Positions 1 to 5,723 of a stretch of DNA of 7,476 bases are shown piece after piece (positions within the stretch are counted from its first letter, which is position 1; every line of letters starts with the position of its first letter). This DNA is from CAZTKP01 sp964614215 (GTDB lineage: Bacteria; UBP6; UBA1177). The notes under the pieces are model-generated. The model did no database searches. It was not told the origin of the DNA and saw only the letters and a program-made list of their open reading frames with translations. Both the position numbers and the translations under genes were made by a program. The DNA is taken from assembly GCA_964614215.1 (NCBI GenBank), contig CAZTKP010000128.1, forward strand, positions 1-7,476, read 5' to 3'.

Positions 1-407
1 GAAAAAACAGACCGGTCCTGCATTATCAGACTTACCTGCTCGTTAACTATCTTTCCGCGCTTTGCATCGAGATAAAGCATCTTAAAAACAAGGAAAAAAT
101 AGTCGTCAAAAGATTCCATCTTCGGTCTCTGATTTGTGTTGAGAACATCTTCCAAAACCAAAGGATGAACACTATTCAACCCTCCAAATTCATTTATCTT
201 TTCGACATCATGGAGCCCGATAGCATCAAACCAGCTAACACCTTTCCCGCCGCCTGAAGCAGAATCTTCACTGAACTGAGGAAGCTCCTTTTCCTCAAGA
301 ATTTCACTGTCATATTTTATCAGCGAAAGTTTGAACTTTTCCGACCTCTTTTTTCCGACGAAAACGAAACTTCCCGGAACCATCCCCTTTTTTTTAGAAA
401 TACTCAT
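1..407 (-). CDS. corA: CorA-family magnesium/divalent cation transporter, N-terminal part
   Basis: Partial gene; 135 codons from the start are visible and the rest lies beyond the left edge. CorA proteins are pentameric inner-membrane channels for Mg2+ (some for Co2+/Ni2+), with a large cytoplasmic N-terminal domain and two C-terminal membrane helices carrying the GMN motif. What is seen is the cytoplasmic domain only: an early PGSFVFVGKK stretch (about residues 11-20), then the signature HPLVLEDVLNTNQRPKMESF (about 81-100) followed by DDYFFLVFKML, which closely matches the Thermotoga-type CorA pattern. The start at 407 is chosen because GGAGGTG (411-417) is spaced correctly for it; the in-frame ATG at 419 overlaps that Shine-Dalgarno and is unlikely to be used. 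The gene has its own predicted promoter (432-459) behind a terminator, so it is probably independent of the outer-membrane gene. The GMN motif and membrane helices cannot be checked here. Confidence 0.93.
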   Translation of the reverse strand, partial: MSISKKKGMVPGSFVFVGKKRSEKFKLSLIKYDSEILEEKELPQFSEDSASGGGKGVSWFDAIGLHDVEKINEFGGLNSVHPLVLEDVLNTNQRPKMESFDDYFFLVFKMLYLDAKRGKIVNEQVSLIMQDRSVF

Positions 408-410
408 AGT

Positions 411-417
411 CACCTCC
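411..417 (-). promoter_or_regulatory. Shine-Dalgarno deciding the corA start
   Basis: GGAGGTG on the minus strand, 3 bases upstream of the ATG at 407. It favours that start over the in-frame ATG at 419, which lies inside and upstream of the site. Confidence 0.75.
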
Positions 418-431
418 ATGAATTTCGGGAA

Positions 432-459
432 ATTATATCTTAAACGTCGGACAAATCAA
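432..459 (-). promoter_or_regulatory. Predicted sigma70-type promoter for corA
   Basis: On the minus strand TTGATT (454-459) is followed by a 16-base spacer and a perfect TATAAT (432-437). Transcription would start near 425, giving a leader of about 18 bases before the ATG at 407. The -35 overlaps the T-tract of the terminator that ends the upstream outer-membrane gene. Confidence 0.6.
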
Positions 460-480
460 AAAAGAAGATTATTGAATCTT
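458..480 (-). terminator. Small intrinsic terminator after the outer-membrane protein gene
   Basis: On the minus strand AAGATT - CAAT - AATCTT forms a perfect 6-bp stem with a 4-base loop (465-480), followed by C and six T (458-464). It begins within the stop codon of the upstream gene. The stem is all but two pairs A-T, so termination may be partial. Confidence 0.5.
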
Positions 481-1117
481 AGAACTTATACCCGGCACCA
501 AGCAGAATATAAAAAGCACCATTATACATATTAACATCCCTGTCTTCATCAAGAGCAAGGAAGCTTATATTCATGCGGACATCGGCAGAAACATAGATAT
601 TCTTGTTTATGTGAATGAATGTCTCAGCACCGAAAAGAATACCGAAATCAAAAACTGCAAGATCATCACGGTTCCTCTCATCAGTTTCAGTCTTTGTCCC
701 CAGAACGTTAGTTTCACCTTTTATCCTCGCATCAACAAGGAAAGAGAAATTAAACCCTGCATAAGGCTGAATAGTTACGATCTTCACAGGAAAAAGACCT
801 TTCGCAATTAAGGGAACAGAAAGATAGTGGAGGTGCTGTCTTCCCTCCGCAGTAATAGCTCCGTTTGCTATAACCATTTCACCCGAAGCACCCTTGAACT
901 CATAGTTGAATTCAGCCTGAACTGCGAAGTATTTGATCGGAGAGAACATCCCGTAAATTCCAAGTGATAATCCTCCGGCAGGATCGTAATCATCCGCATC
1001 GTCACCATAGAGAAACACTGGTCCCGGTCCGATCTTTCCACCAGCAGAAATATCAAGTGCTGACAAACTTCCGCAAAGAAGAACAGCGGCAAGTAATATT
1101 AAAATCTTTAACCTCAT
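479..1117 (-). CDS. Outer-membrane beta-barrel protein (porin-like, OMP_b-brl type)
   Basis: A 212-residue exported protein. The N-terminus (MRLKILILLAAVLLCGSLSA) is a signal peptide, with cleavage likely after SLSA and before LDISAGG. The Cys in it is not a good lipobox (Leu at -1). The mature part has alternating hydrophobic/polar strands rich in Gly and aromatics, e.g. GLSLGIYGMFSPIKYFAVQ, HLHYLSVPLIAKG, IQPYAGFNFSFLVDARI and FYILLGAGYKF. The terminal Phe is the classic beta-signal for insertion by the BAM complex. Size and the YLSVPL...PYAGF pattern fit an eight-stranded outer-membrane barrel (PF13568-like); substrate or partner is unknown. The start at 1117 is preferred over a GTG at 1132 because GGAGGTT (1121-1127) precedes it. 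It lies 16 bp after the acidic secreted protein gene, so the two are probably co-transcribed. Its base composition matches the rest of the window, unlike the acidic gene. Confidence 0.82.
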   Translation of the reverse strand: MRLKILILLAAVLLCGSLSALDISAGGKIGPGPVFLYGDDADDYDPAGGLSLGIYGMFSPIKYFAVQAEFNYEFKGASGEMVIANGAITAEGRQHLHYLSVPLIAKGLFPVKIVTIQPYAGFNFSFLVDARIKGETNVLGTKTETDERNRDDLAVFDFGILFGAETFIHINKNIYVSADVRMNISFLALDEDRDVNMYNGAFYILLGAGYKF

Positions 1118-1127
1118 ATCAACCTCC
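1110..1127 (-). repeat. 18-bp direct repeat, copy B (start region of the outer-membrane gene)
   Basis: GGAGGTTGATATGAGGTT on the minus strand: Shine-Dalgarno, spacer, ATG and the first Arg codon. It is identical over 18 bases to 1882-1899, and the match ends exactly there on both sides. The two copies bracket the acidic protein gene. It also fixes the start of the outer-membrane gene at 1117. Confidence 0.85.
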
Positions 1128-1133
1128 GACACA

Positions 1134-1889
1134 TTAAATTACAACAAGTGAACATCCATCATTTTCATCAATTTTTTCAACACCTTGAGCCTCATCATCT
1201 AAATCATTATCAGTTGAAGTCTCATTATCGGTTTTATCTTCATTCTGATCTTCGTCGTTAGTGAGATTCCCTTCATCCATTTCAGCTTCATCAGAGTTTT
1301 CAACAAAATTATCAACACTGGATTCATCTAAAAATTCATCTGTAATTTCTATATCATTTTCTGTTTCTACTTCATCTAAAACTTCATCTTCATCAGGGTA
1401 TTCAGAATCATAATAATCATCATCTGTAGGATATGCATCCGATTCACATTTCTTCATATTCTGAAACTCTTCAGAAGTTATATTAGAGATGTTAGATGAA
1501 TTCACACAATCTGAAAAATATTCAGGAATAACTATTGTATTGTAATTTGAACAATTACAGGCAAATTCATAGCAGTCGTAGGGAATAATGTAAGTCCATT
1601 CTCCAGGCGGCACACATTCTTCAGCAGCAATAAAATATTCATCGGTTCCCTCTACATCAACGATTTCAAACTCATGAATATCTGCCCATTCATCATTTAA
1701 TCTTCTTGCCCTGAAAATTAATCCCGAAGGCTTGTCTATACTATTAACGGCCGAATATTCCGAATACTGGAGAATAACTCTACCTTCCTGAGTCTCATCA
1801 ATTTCAAGCAATAATTCAATAGGCGGTGCACAGTTGGCAGAAACAGAAAAGCTGAGAAATATAAAAAAACTAAAAATTAAAAACCTCAT
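1134..1889 (-). CDS. Secreted protein with long acidic tail and terminal GCSLVVI
   Basis: I do not recognise a named family. The 251-residue product starts with a signal peptide (MRFLIFSFFIFLSFSVSA, cleavage probably before NCAPP). Next comes a beta-rich, Cys-containing globular part of roughly 130 residues (ILQYSEYSAV, GLIFRARRLNDEW, PPGEWTYIIPYDCYEFACNC), then about 90 residues dominated by Asp, Glu, Asn, Ser and Thr (from about DAYPTDDDYYDSEYP), ending in DGCSLVVI. The acidic part is low complexity and probably disordered. The globular part may be an immunoglobulin/fibronectin-like fold; that is only a guess. The start at 1889 is chosen from GGAGGTT (1893-1899); the ATG at 1901 overlaps that site. 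It lies 16 bp before the outer-membrane barrel gene in the same direction, suggesting joint export and perhaps a surface role. It is strongly AT-rich compared with its downstream neighbour. Confidence 0.72.
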   Translation of the reverse strand: MRFLIFSFFIFLSFSVSANCAPPIELLLEIDETQEGRVILQYSEYSAVNSIDKPSGLIFRARRLNDEWADIHEFEIVDVEGTDEYFIAAEECVPPGEWTYIIPYDCYEFACNCSNYNTIVIPEYFSDCVNSSNISNITSEEFQNMKKCESDAYPTDDDYYDSEYPDEDEVLDEVETENDIEITDEFLDESSVDNFVENSDEAEMDEGNLTNDEDQNEDKTDNETSTDNDLDDEAQGVEKIDENDGCSLVVI

Positions 1890-1899
1890 ATCAACCTCC
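1882..1899 (-). repeat. 18-bp direct repeat, copy A (start region of the acidic protein gene)
   Basis: Identical 18-base block to 1110-1127, again comprising GGAGGTT, GAT, ATG, AGG and TT. It decides the start at 1889. The distance between copies is 772 bp, and the interval contains exactly the acidic protein gene. Confidence 0.85.
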
Positions 1900-1973
1900 A
1901 AGATCTGTCTGAAACGTCTCTTTAGTTATCAAGTTTCTTGAAATTTATTAAGTATTTATACGTTTTGAACATT

Positions 1974-3248
1974 TTATCGTTTTCTGCTTTCAATCATTTG
2001 TTCAAATTCCCAGACAGTAAAATGCTTTATTCCGTTTCTGTTACCAAAGCTCATTTCATCAAGAGAAACAACAAATTTTTGAAAGTTATCGTTAATATTT
2101 TCAAGATTTCCGAACTCTCTTTCAACAACTTCCTCATTTGCCAGAAGATATGCTGCCTGAATATAGATCTTTTCTCCGTTTTTCTCAGCTATGAAATCAA
2201 TTTCACGCCCCCCTATCTGTCCTGTAAAAACTTTAAATCCGTTTCTAATTAAAGAAATATAGACAATATTTTCAAGATACTTTCCCCTCGCCGGATCAAA
2301 AGACGAGTGTAAGAATGACTTAAAACTGATATCATTTATGTAGTATTTTTTTTCTCCTGAAAGGATTTTCTTTCCTTTTATATCAAACCTTTCCGATTCA
2401 TGAATGAAAAACGCATCTATAAGATATTTTATATAATTACCAACTGTCTCCACATTAGTTTTATATCCGTTGGATTTCATGTAGTTAGAAATTGAGTTGA
2501 CTGAAATAAAACTTCCCACAGAATCTGTAATAAATCCAACTATTCTGTCAAGAAGATAAGTGTCTCTAACTCCATATCGAGTGACAACATCTCTTAAAAT
2601 AATTGAATCTTTTAAAGCTCTTATATAGTTCAGACGGGTTTCATTATCTTTTATAAAAATAATTTCCGGAATTCCACCTGTCTTCATGTATTCCAGATAC
2701 ATTTTCTTATCCTGCTCTTTATTTAAAGATTCACAGAATTCAATAAAACTGAAAGGATAAACATTAACCGTTAAATATCTTCCACTAAGATAAGTTGCCA
2801 GTTCGCCGGACAACATGTGTGCATTGGAACCTGAAATAAAGACTTCGTACTCTGTAACATAATCCTGAGCAAATGAGTTTACAGCTTTTTCCCAACCTTT
2901 TATTTCCTGAACTTCGTCAAGAAAAAGATACACTTTGCCTTCAGGCTTCAATTTCTTTCTATATTCATTTACAGCATTATAAAGTGATTCACTATCAGAA
3001 ATCCACTTCAATTCTTCGAATTCCTTATTTATGTAAAGAATGTTTTTTTCAGCAACTCCGGAATCAATAAGATGCTGCATTATCATCCTTAGAACAAAAC
3101 TTTTTCCTGATCTTCTCTGACCCAGAATAACTTTTACAAGCTTATTTCCAATCATCGGCGTTATCTGTTTAAAATAAAAATCTCGGAAAAAACCGCACGG
3201 AATTTCCTCTCCATTCCAGAAATTATACTTTTTCAAACTTTCAAACAT
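1974..3248 (-). CDS. AAA_14 / DUF4143 family ATPase
   Basis: A 424-residue protein of the widespread ATP-binding family with an AAA_14 domain followed by DUF4143. The Walker A is GQRRSGKS (residues 43-50) and Walker B is VYLFLDE (106-112). A sensor-like ISGSNAHMLSGE and the family hallmark YLSGRYLTVNVYPFSFIEF follow. The middle region (about 225-290, LRDVVTRYG... through SISNYMKSNGYKTNVETVGNYIKYLIDAFFI) resembles a winged helix. The C-terminal part has a PD-(D/E)XK-like core with GGREIDF (Asp about 351) and IYIQAAYLL, where the usual catalytic Lys is absent, so nuclease activity is doubtful. The family function is unknown. The start at 3248 is preferred over an ATG at 3266 because GAGGT (3256-3260) sits 7 bases upstream. 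The start codon lies inside a palindromic repeat, and the predicted promoter contains another copy, so regulation by a repeat-binding factor is likely. The gene is markedly AT-rich. Confidence 0.92.
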   Translation of the reverse strand: MFESLKKYNFWNGEEIPCGFFRDFYFKQITPMIGNKLVKVILGQRRSGKSFVLRMIMQHLIDSGVAEKNILYINKEFEELKWISDSESLYNAVNEYRKKLKPEGKVYLFLDEVQEIKGWEKAVNSFAQDYVTEYEVFISGSNAHMLSGELATYLSGRYLTVNVYPFSFIEFCESLNKEQDKKMYLEYMKTGGIPEIIFIKDNETRLNYIRALKDSIILRDVVTRYGVRDTYLLDRIVGFITDSVGSFISVNSISNYMKSNGYKTNVETVGNYIKYLIDAFFIHESERFDIKGKKILSGEKKYYINDISFKSFLHSSFDPARGKYLENIVYISLIRNGFKVFTGQIGGREIDFIAEKNGEKIYIQAAYLLANEEVVEREFGNLENINDNFQKFVVSLDEMSFGNRNGIKHFTVWEFEQMIESRKR

Positions 3249-3256
3249 ACCTGAAA
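3239..3256. repeat. Palindromic repeat copy 1, containing the ATPase start codon
   Basis: Plus strand TTTCAAACATACCTGAAA; it differs from copy 2 at two central positions. On the minus strand it reads TTTCAGGTATGTTTGAAA, so the ATG of the ATPase (3246-3248) is the centre of the site. A bound protein would cover the start region of the gene. Confidence 0.8.
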
Positions 3257-3278
3257 CCTCATGCAAAATTCACATCAA

Positions 3279-3296
3279 TTTCAAGTATACCTGAAA
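3279..3296. repeat. Palindromic repeat copy 2, containing the ATPase -10 box
   Basis: Plus strand TTTCAAGTATACCTGAAA, an imperfect palindrome with eight of nine symmetric pairs matching around GTATAC. It begins exactly 40 bp from copy 1. The minus-strand TATACT used as predicted -10 is within it, as expected for an operator that blocks RNA polymerase. Confidence 0.82.
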
Positions 3297-3311
3297 CTAG
3301 AGCGCTGTAAA
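3284..3311 (-). promoter_or_regulatory. Predicted sigma70-type promoter of the ATPase gene
   Basis: On the minus strand TTTACA (3306-3311), a 16-base spacer and TATACT (3284-3289), each one base from consensus. Transcription would start near 3277, about 30 bases before the ATG at 3248. Repeat copy 2 covers the -10, copy 3 lies just upstream of the -35, and copy 1 covers the start codon. Confidence 0.6.
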
Positions 3312-3318
3312 GCAAAAG

Positions 3319-3336
3319 TTTCAAGTGTACCTGAAG
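3319..3336. repeat. Palindromic repeat copy 3, upstream of the ATPase -35
   Basis: Plus strand TTTCAAGTGTACCTGAAG; two differences from copy 2. It begins exactly 40 bp from copy 2, so the three copies are evenly phased at 3239, 3279 and 3319. The intervening 22-bp segments are unrelated in sequence. Confidence 0.8.
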
Positions 3337-3347
3337 CCATCTAAAAC

Positions 3348-3376
3348 TTGAAAAGATTTTTATTACGAGATATCTT
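3348..3376 (+). promoter_or_regulatory. Predicted promoter of pepA
   Basis: TTGAAA (3348-3353), a 17-base spacer, and TATCTT (3371-3376). The expected transcription start is near 3383, giving a leader of about 30 bases. It is divergent from the ATPase promoter in a 165-bp intergenic region. A shortened version of the palindrome, TTTCAG-N4-TTGAAA (3379-3394), covers the predicted start point. Confidence 0.45.
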
Positions 3377-3413
3377 TATTTCAGTCATTTGAAAAACTTA
3401 GAGGGAGGGATCA

Positions 3414-4871
3414 ATGAAGGTAAGAATTCTTAGAAAAAGCACAAAATGCGACGCGGCTATTCTGATGCTCACAGACATTAAACAGCTGGAAAAGTTCAGA
3501 ACACTGGACAAGGGCGTTAGAAAAGTCGTAGAGAAAGCTGTGAAGGAAGATAAGTGGAACTTCGATGCAGGTGAAATGAAGTTTTTAAGGATTTTCGGCG
3601 AAAATATCACAAATCTTATGCTTTTCGGACTTGGAAGACCCAAAGACCTCACCTACGAAAAGATTAGAAAACTCACTGCAAAAGCATACGGAAAACTTGA
3701 CGGCAAACCTGCAAAACTATCTATCTTTATTCCGGAAATGAGAGGAAAAAAGTATCCTGAAACGGTAAGAGCAGTTGTGGAAGGACTTATGCTTGCGGAC
3801 TACTCCTTTGAAAACTATAAAAAGAAGGGGAAAAAAGGTGTAAAGGAACTTCAGCTCAACACATTTTCAGCCAAAGCTGACATTCAGGATGCGGTGACGG
3901 AAGCTCAGACACTTGCCGAGTGCACAAATATCGCAAGAGACCTCGTAAATGAACCTGCAAACGTTATGTTTCCAGAAAGACTCGCCGAAGAATCCGTTAA
4001 ACTCGGCAAAAAATACGGTTTTGAAGCAGAAATAATTGACGAAAAAGGAATTGAGAAACTCGGAATGGAGGCATATCTCGCCGTTGCAAGAGCAGCTGAA
4101 AAAAGACCGAGACTCATCGTGCTTAAGTACATGGGAGATCCCAAAAGCAAGGAAATAACCGGACTTGTCGGCAAAGGCCTCACCTACGATAGCGGCGGAC
4201 TTGCACTTAAACCCGCAACAGGAATGGTTGCAATGAAATGTGATATGGGCGGATCAGCGGCAGTTATCGGAGCTATCAGTGCAATTGCGGCAATGAAAAT
4301 CAAGGTCAACGTCATCACCGTTGTAGCGGCGTGCGAGAACAGCATCGGTGGAAATGCCTACCGAAACGGTGACATAATCGGTTCAATGGCAGGAAAGACC
4401 ATCGAAGTTCTTAACACAGATGCGGAAGGAAGACTCACACTCATCGATGCTGTGACCTACGCCATCAGAGAGCAGAAAGTAACAAGAGTTGTTGATGTTG
4501 CGACACTTACAGGTGCAGTTCTCGTAGCACTTGGAAACTCAACTACAGGTGTTGTTTCAAATGACGATAAATTCTATAAAGAACTTGAAAAAGCTTCAGA
4601 AGCTTCCGGAGAACAGGTGTGGAGACTTCCTCACTATGAAGAGTATTCCGACATGCTCAAATCACACATTGCTGACCTTAGAAATATCGGAAAAGCCAGA
4701 ATGGCAGGAACTATCACAGCTGGACTTTTCATCAAAGAGTTTGTAGAAGACAAACCCTGGCTTCACCTTGATATTGCAGGAACAGCCTGGAGAGACGGAG
4801 CGGAATCATACAATGCCATCGGTGGAACAGGTGCGGGAGTCAGACTCCTTTATGAACTGATGAAAAAATAG
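3414..4871 (+). CDS. pepA: Leucyl aminopeptidase, M17 family (cytosol aminopeptidase)
   Basis: A complete 485-residue cytoplasmic metallo-aminopeptidase that removes N-terminal amino acids from peptides using two metal ions, normally as a hexamer. The C-terminal catalytic domain shows all family residues: Lys254 and Asp259 in VGKGLTYDSGG, Lys266 in LKP, Asp277 in CDMGG, and Asp336, Glu338 and Arg340 in NTDAEGRLTLIDA. Every one is offset by 16 from the E. coli PepA numbering I recall, so the active site is intact and colinear. The first 150 or so residues are the more variable M17 N-terminal domain. GAGGGAGG (3401-3408) lies 5 bases before the ATG. E. coli PepA also binds DNA and controls transcription; whether this one does cannot be told. 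The gene ends 2 bp from the convergent acetyltransferase stop, and its G+C content is clearly higher than in the adjacent ATPase gene. Confidence 0.97.
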   Translation: MKVRILRKSTKCDAAILMLTDIKQLEKFRTLDKGVRKVVEKAVKEDKWNFDAGEMKFLRIFGENITNLMLFGLGRPKDLTYEKIRKLTAKAYGKLDGKPAKLSIFIPEMRGKKYPETVRAVVEGLMLADYSFENYKKKGKKGVKELQLNTFSAKADIQDAVTEAQTLAECTNIARDLVNEPANVMFPERLAEESVKLGKKYGFEAEIIDEKGIEKLGMEAYLAVARAAEKRPRLIVLKYMGDPKSKEITGLVGKGLTYDSGGLALKPATGMVAMKCDMGGSAAVIGAISAIAAMKIKVNVITVVAACENSIGGNAYRNGDIIGSMAGKTIEVLNTDAEGRLTLIDAVTYAIREQKVTRVVDVATLTGAVLVALGNSTTGVVSNDDKFYKELEKASEASGEQVWRLPHYEEYSDMLKSHIADLRNIGKARMAGTITAGLFIKEFVEDKPWLHLDIAGTAWRDGAESYNAIGGTGAGVRLLYELMKK

Positions 4872-4873
4872 AT

Positions 4874-5577
4874 CTATAGACTTTTCAGAGTTTCTTCAAG
4901 CGACTTCACTTCACTTCTTAAAATTGAGTACATATCAACATCATGATGTTTTCCCCGGTGAAAGACAGCACTGCGTAGAACGCCCTCCTTTTTAAGACCG
5001 ACTTTCCTGAAAACACCCTCACTTCCCTTGTTTCCGGAAATGAGAGTTGCCTGAAGCCTTTCGATCTTCTTTGNNNNNNNNNNNNNNNNNNNNNNNNNNN
5101 NNNNNNNNNNNNNNNNNNNNNNNNNNNNNNNNNNNNNNNNNNNNNNNNNNNNNNNNNNNNNNNNNNNNNNNNNTCACTTCCCTTGTTTCCGGAAATGAGA
5201 GTTGCCTGAAGCCTTTCGATCTTCTTTGACTCAAAAAGATAGGCAACGAGAATTTTCAGGGCCTCTGTAATATAACCTTTTCCTCTATCATCCTCTCTGT
5301 AAATAATTGCTCCAAGCTCATAACCATCCAGATACGCAGCAGTTTTAAAAAATCCGATATTACCCAGGATGCGCCCCTTCTTATCAGCTACAATCAGAAA
5401 TCCCGAATCAGCATCCCAGAAACCGTTCTCTTCAAATCTTTTCTTTTCCTTAACAAGTGGCCGAAAACCTATGGGATAGTAATCACCACGACTCAGGACA
5501 TCACTGTAAAGCTCATTTATAACAGCAACCTCATCTTCTTTGACAAGTCTCAGATCAACGTTTTTTCCTTTAATCAT
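4874..5577 (-). CDS. GNAT-family N-acetyltransferase (RimJ/RimL-like), interrupted by assembly gap
   Basis: The gene spans the N run. Upstream of it the product reads MIKGKNVDLRLVKEDEVAV..., with LGNIGFFKTAAYLDGYELG, the acetyl-CoA loop region REDDRGKGYITEAL and IERLQATLISGNKGS. If the 55-bp duplicate and the Ns (5019-5173) are removed, the frame continues with EGVFRKVGLKKEGVLR, then FHRGKHHDVDMYSILRSE, the normal end of this family, to a TAG at 4874-4876. The restored protein is 182 residues, the usual size. Such enzymes acetylate amino groups, e.g. protein N-termini or small amines; the substrate here is unknown. The start at 5577 fits GAGGAG (5584-5589) with a 6-base spacer, whereas the ATG at 5583 abuts it. 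Read literally, the extra 155 bases shift the frame. It is convergent with pepA and divergent from the TrmB-type regulator. Confidence 0.85.
5019..5073. repeat. 55-bp exact duplicate, left flank of the gap
   Basis: Identical over 55 bases to 5174-5228 and ends directly at the N run. This is the pattern of two contigs that overlap but were scaffolded instead of merged. Confidence 0.95.
5074..5173. other. Assembly gap, 100 N
   Basis: Exactly 100 undetermined bases, the conventional placeholder for a gap of unknown size. The identical 55-bp ends suggest the true gap length is negative, i.e. no sequence is missing. Confidence 0.97.
5174..5228. repeat. 55-bp exact duplicate, right flank of the gap
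   Basis: Second copy of 5019-5073, starting directly after the N run. Keeping one copy restores a continuous acetyltransferase reading frame. Confidence 0.95.
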
Positions 5578-5583
5578 TTTCAT

Positions 5584-5589
5584 CTCCTC
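5584..5589 (-). promoter_or_regulatory. Shine-Dalgarno deciding the acetyltransferase start
   Basis: GAGGAG on the minus strand, directly adjacent to the ATG at 5583 and 6 bases from the in-frame ATG at 5577. Spacing supports 5577. I see no convincing promoter for this gene in the very AT-rich 5590-5640 stretch. Confidence 0.7.
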
Positions 5590-5660
5590 GAAAATAGTTC
5601 GCTTTATAAATTTATAATTTTTAGATATTTTTACAAGTTTGATATTTCAGAAAAAGGCTC

Positions 5661-5689
5661 TTGACTCCATGTTAGTAAAAAAATATACT
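5661..5689 (+). promoter_or_regulatory. Strong sigma70-type promoter of the TrmB-family gene
   Basis: TTGACT (5661-5666), a 17-base spacer and TATACT (5684-5689), each close to consensus with optimal spacing. Transcription should start near 5696, leaving a leader of about 28 bases with AGGAGA at 5713-5718 before the ATG at 5724. Confidence 0.7.
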
Positions 5690-5723
5690 GGGCCGATTTT
5701 AACTTGAGTGTCAGGAGATATTT

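Noticed and set aside
1054..1117. Lipoprotein signal in the outer-membrane protein (LLCG)
   Set aside because: Leu directly before the Cys does not fit a lipobox, and a signal peptidase I site follows at SLSA; the product is a barrel.
3239..3336. Three evenly spaced repeats as a small CRISPR array
   Set aside because: Repeats are only 18 bp and palindromic with mismatches, spacers are 22 bp, there are no cas genes, and the copies overlap a promoter and a start codon. Operators fit better.
3398..4183. Minus-strand open frames inside pepA (3398-3652 and 3905-4183)
   Set aside because: They are shadows of a fully conserved M17 peptidase gene; no ribosome site or recognisable domain.
4868..4900. 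ATAGATCTAT followed by a T-rich stretch as a bidirectional terminator for pepA and the acetyltransferase
   Set aside because: A 10-bp palindrome without a loop or a proper T-tract cannot form a convincing terminator hairpin.
5019..5228. The 55-bp duplication as a true repeat, insertion site or target duplication
   Set aside because: The copies abut an exact 100-N placeholder and collapsing them restores a full conserved gene, which is expected for unmerged contig ends.
4918..5583. A reading frame passing through the Ns and ending in RAFYAVLSFTGENIMMLICTQF
   Set aside because: It relies on the arbitrary gap length. The other frame gives the conserved GNAT C-terminus to the stop at 4874.
5605..5616. 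Palindrome TATAAATTTATA between the acetyltransferase and TrmB-family genes as an operator
   Set aside because: Simple A/T palindrome in a very AT-rich stretch, single copy, not aligned with a good promoter.
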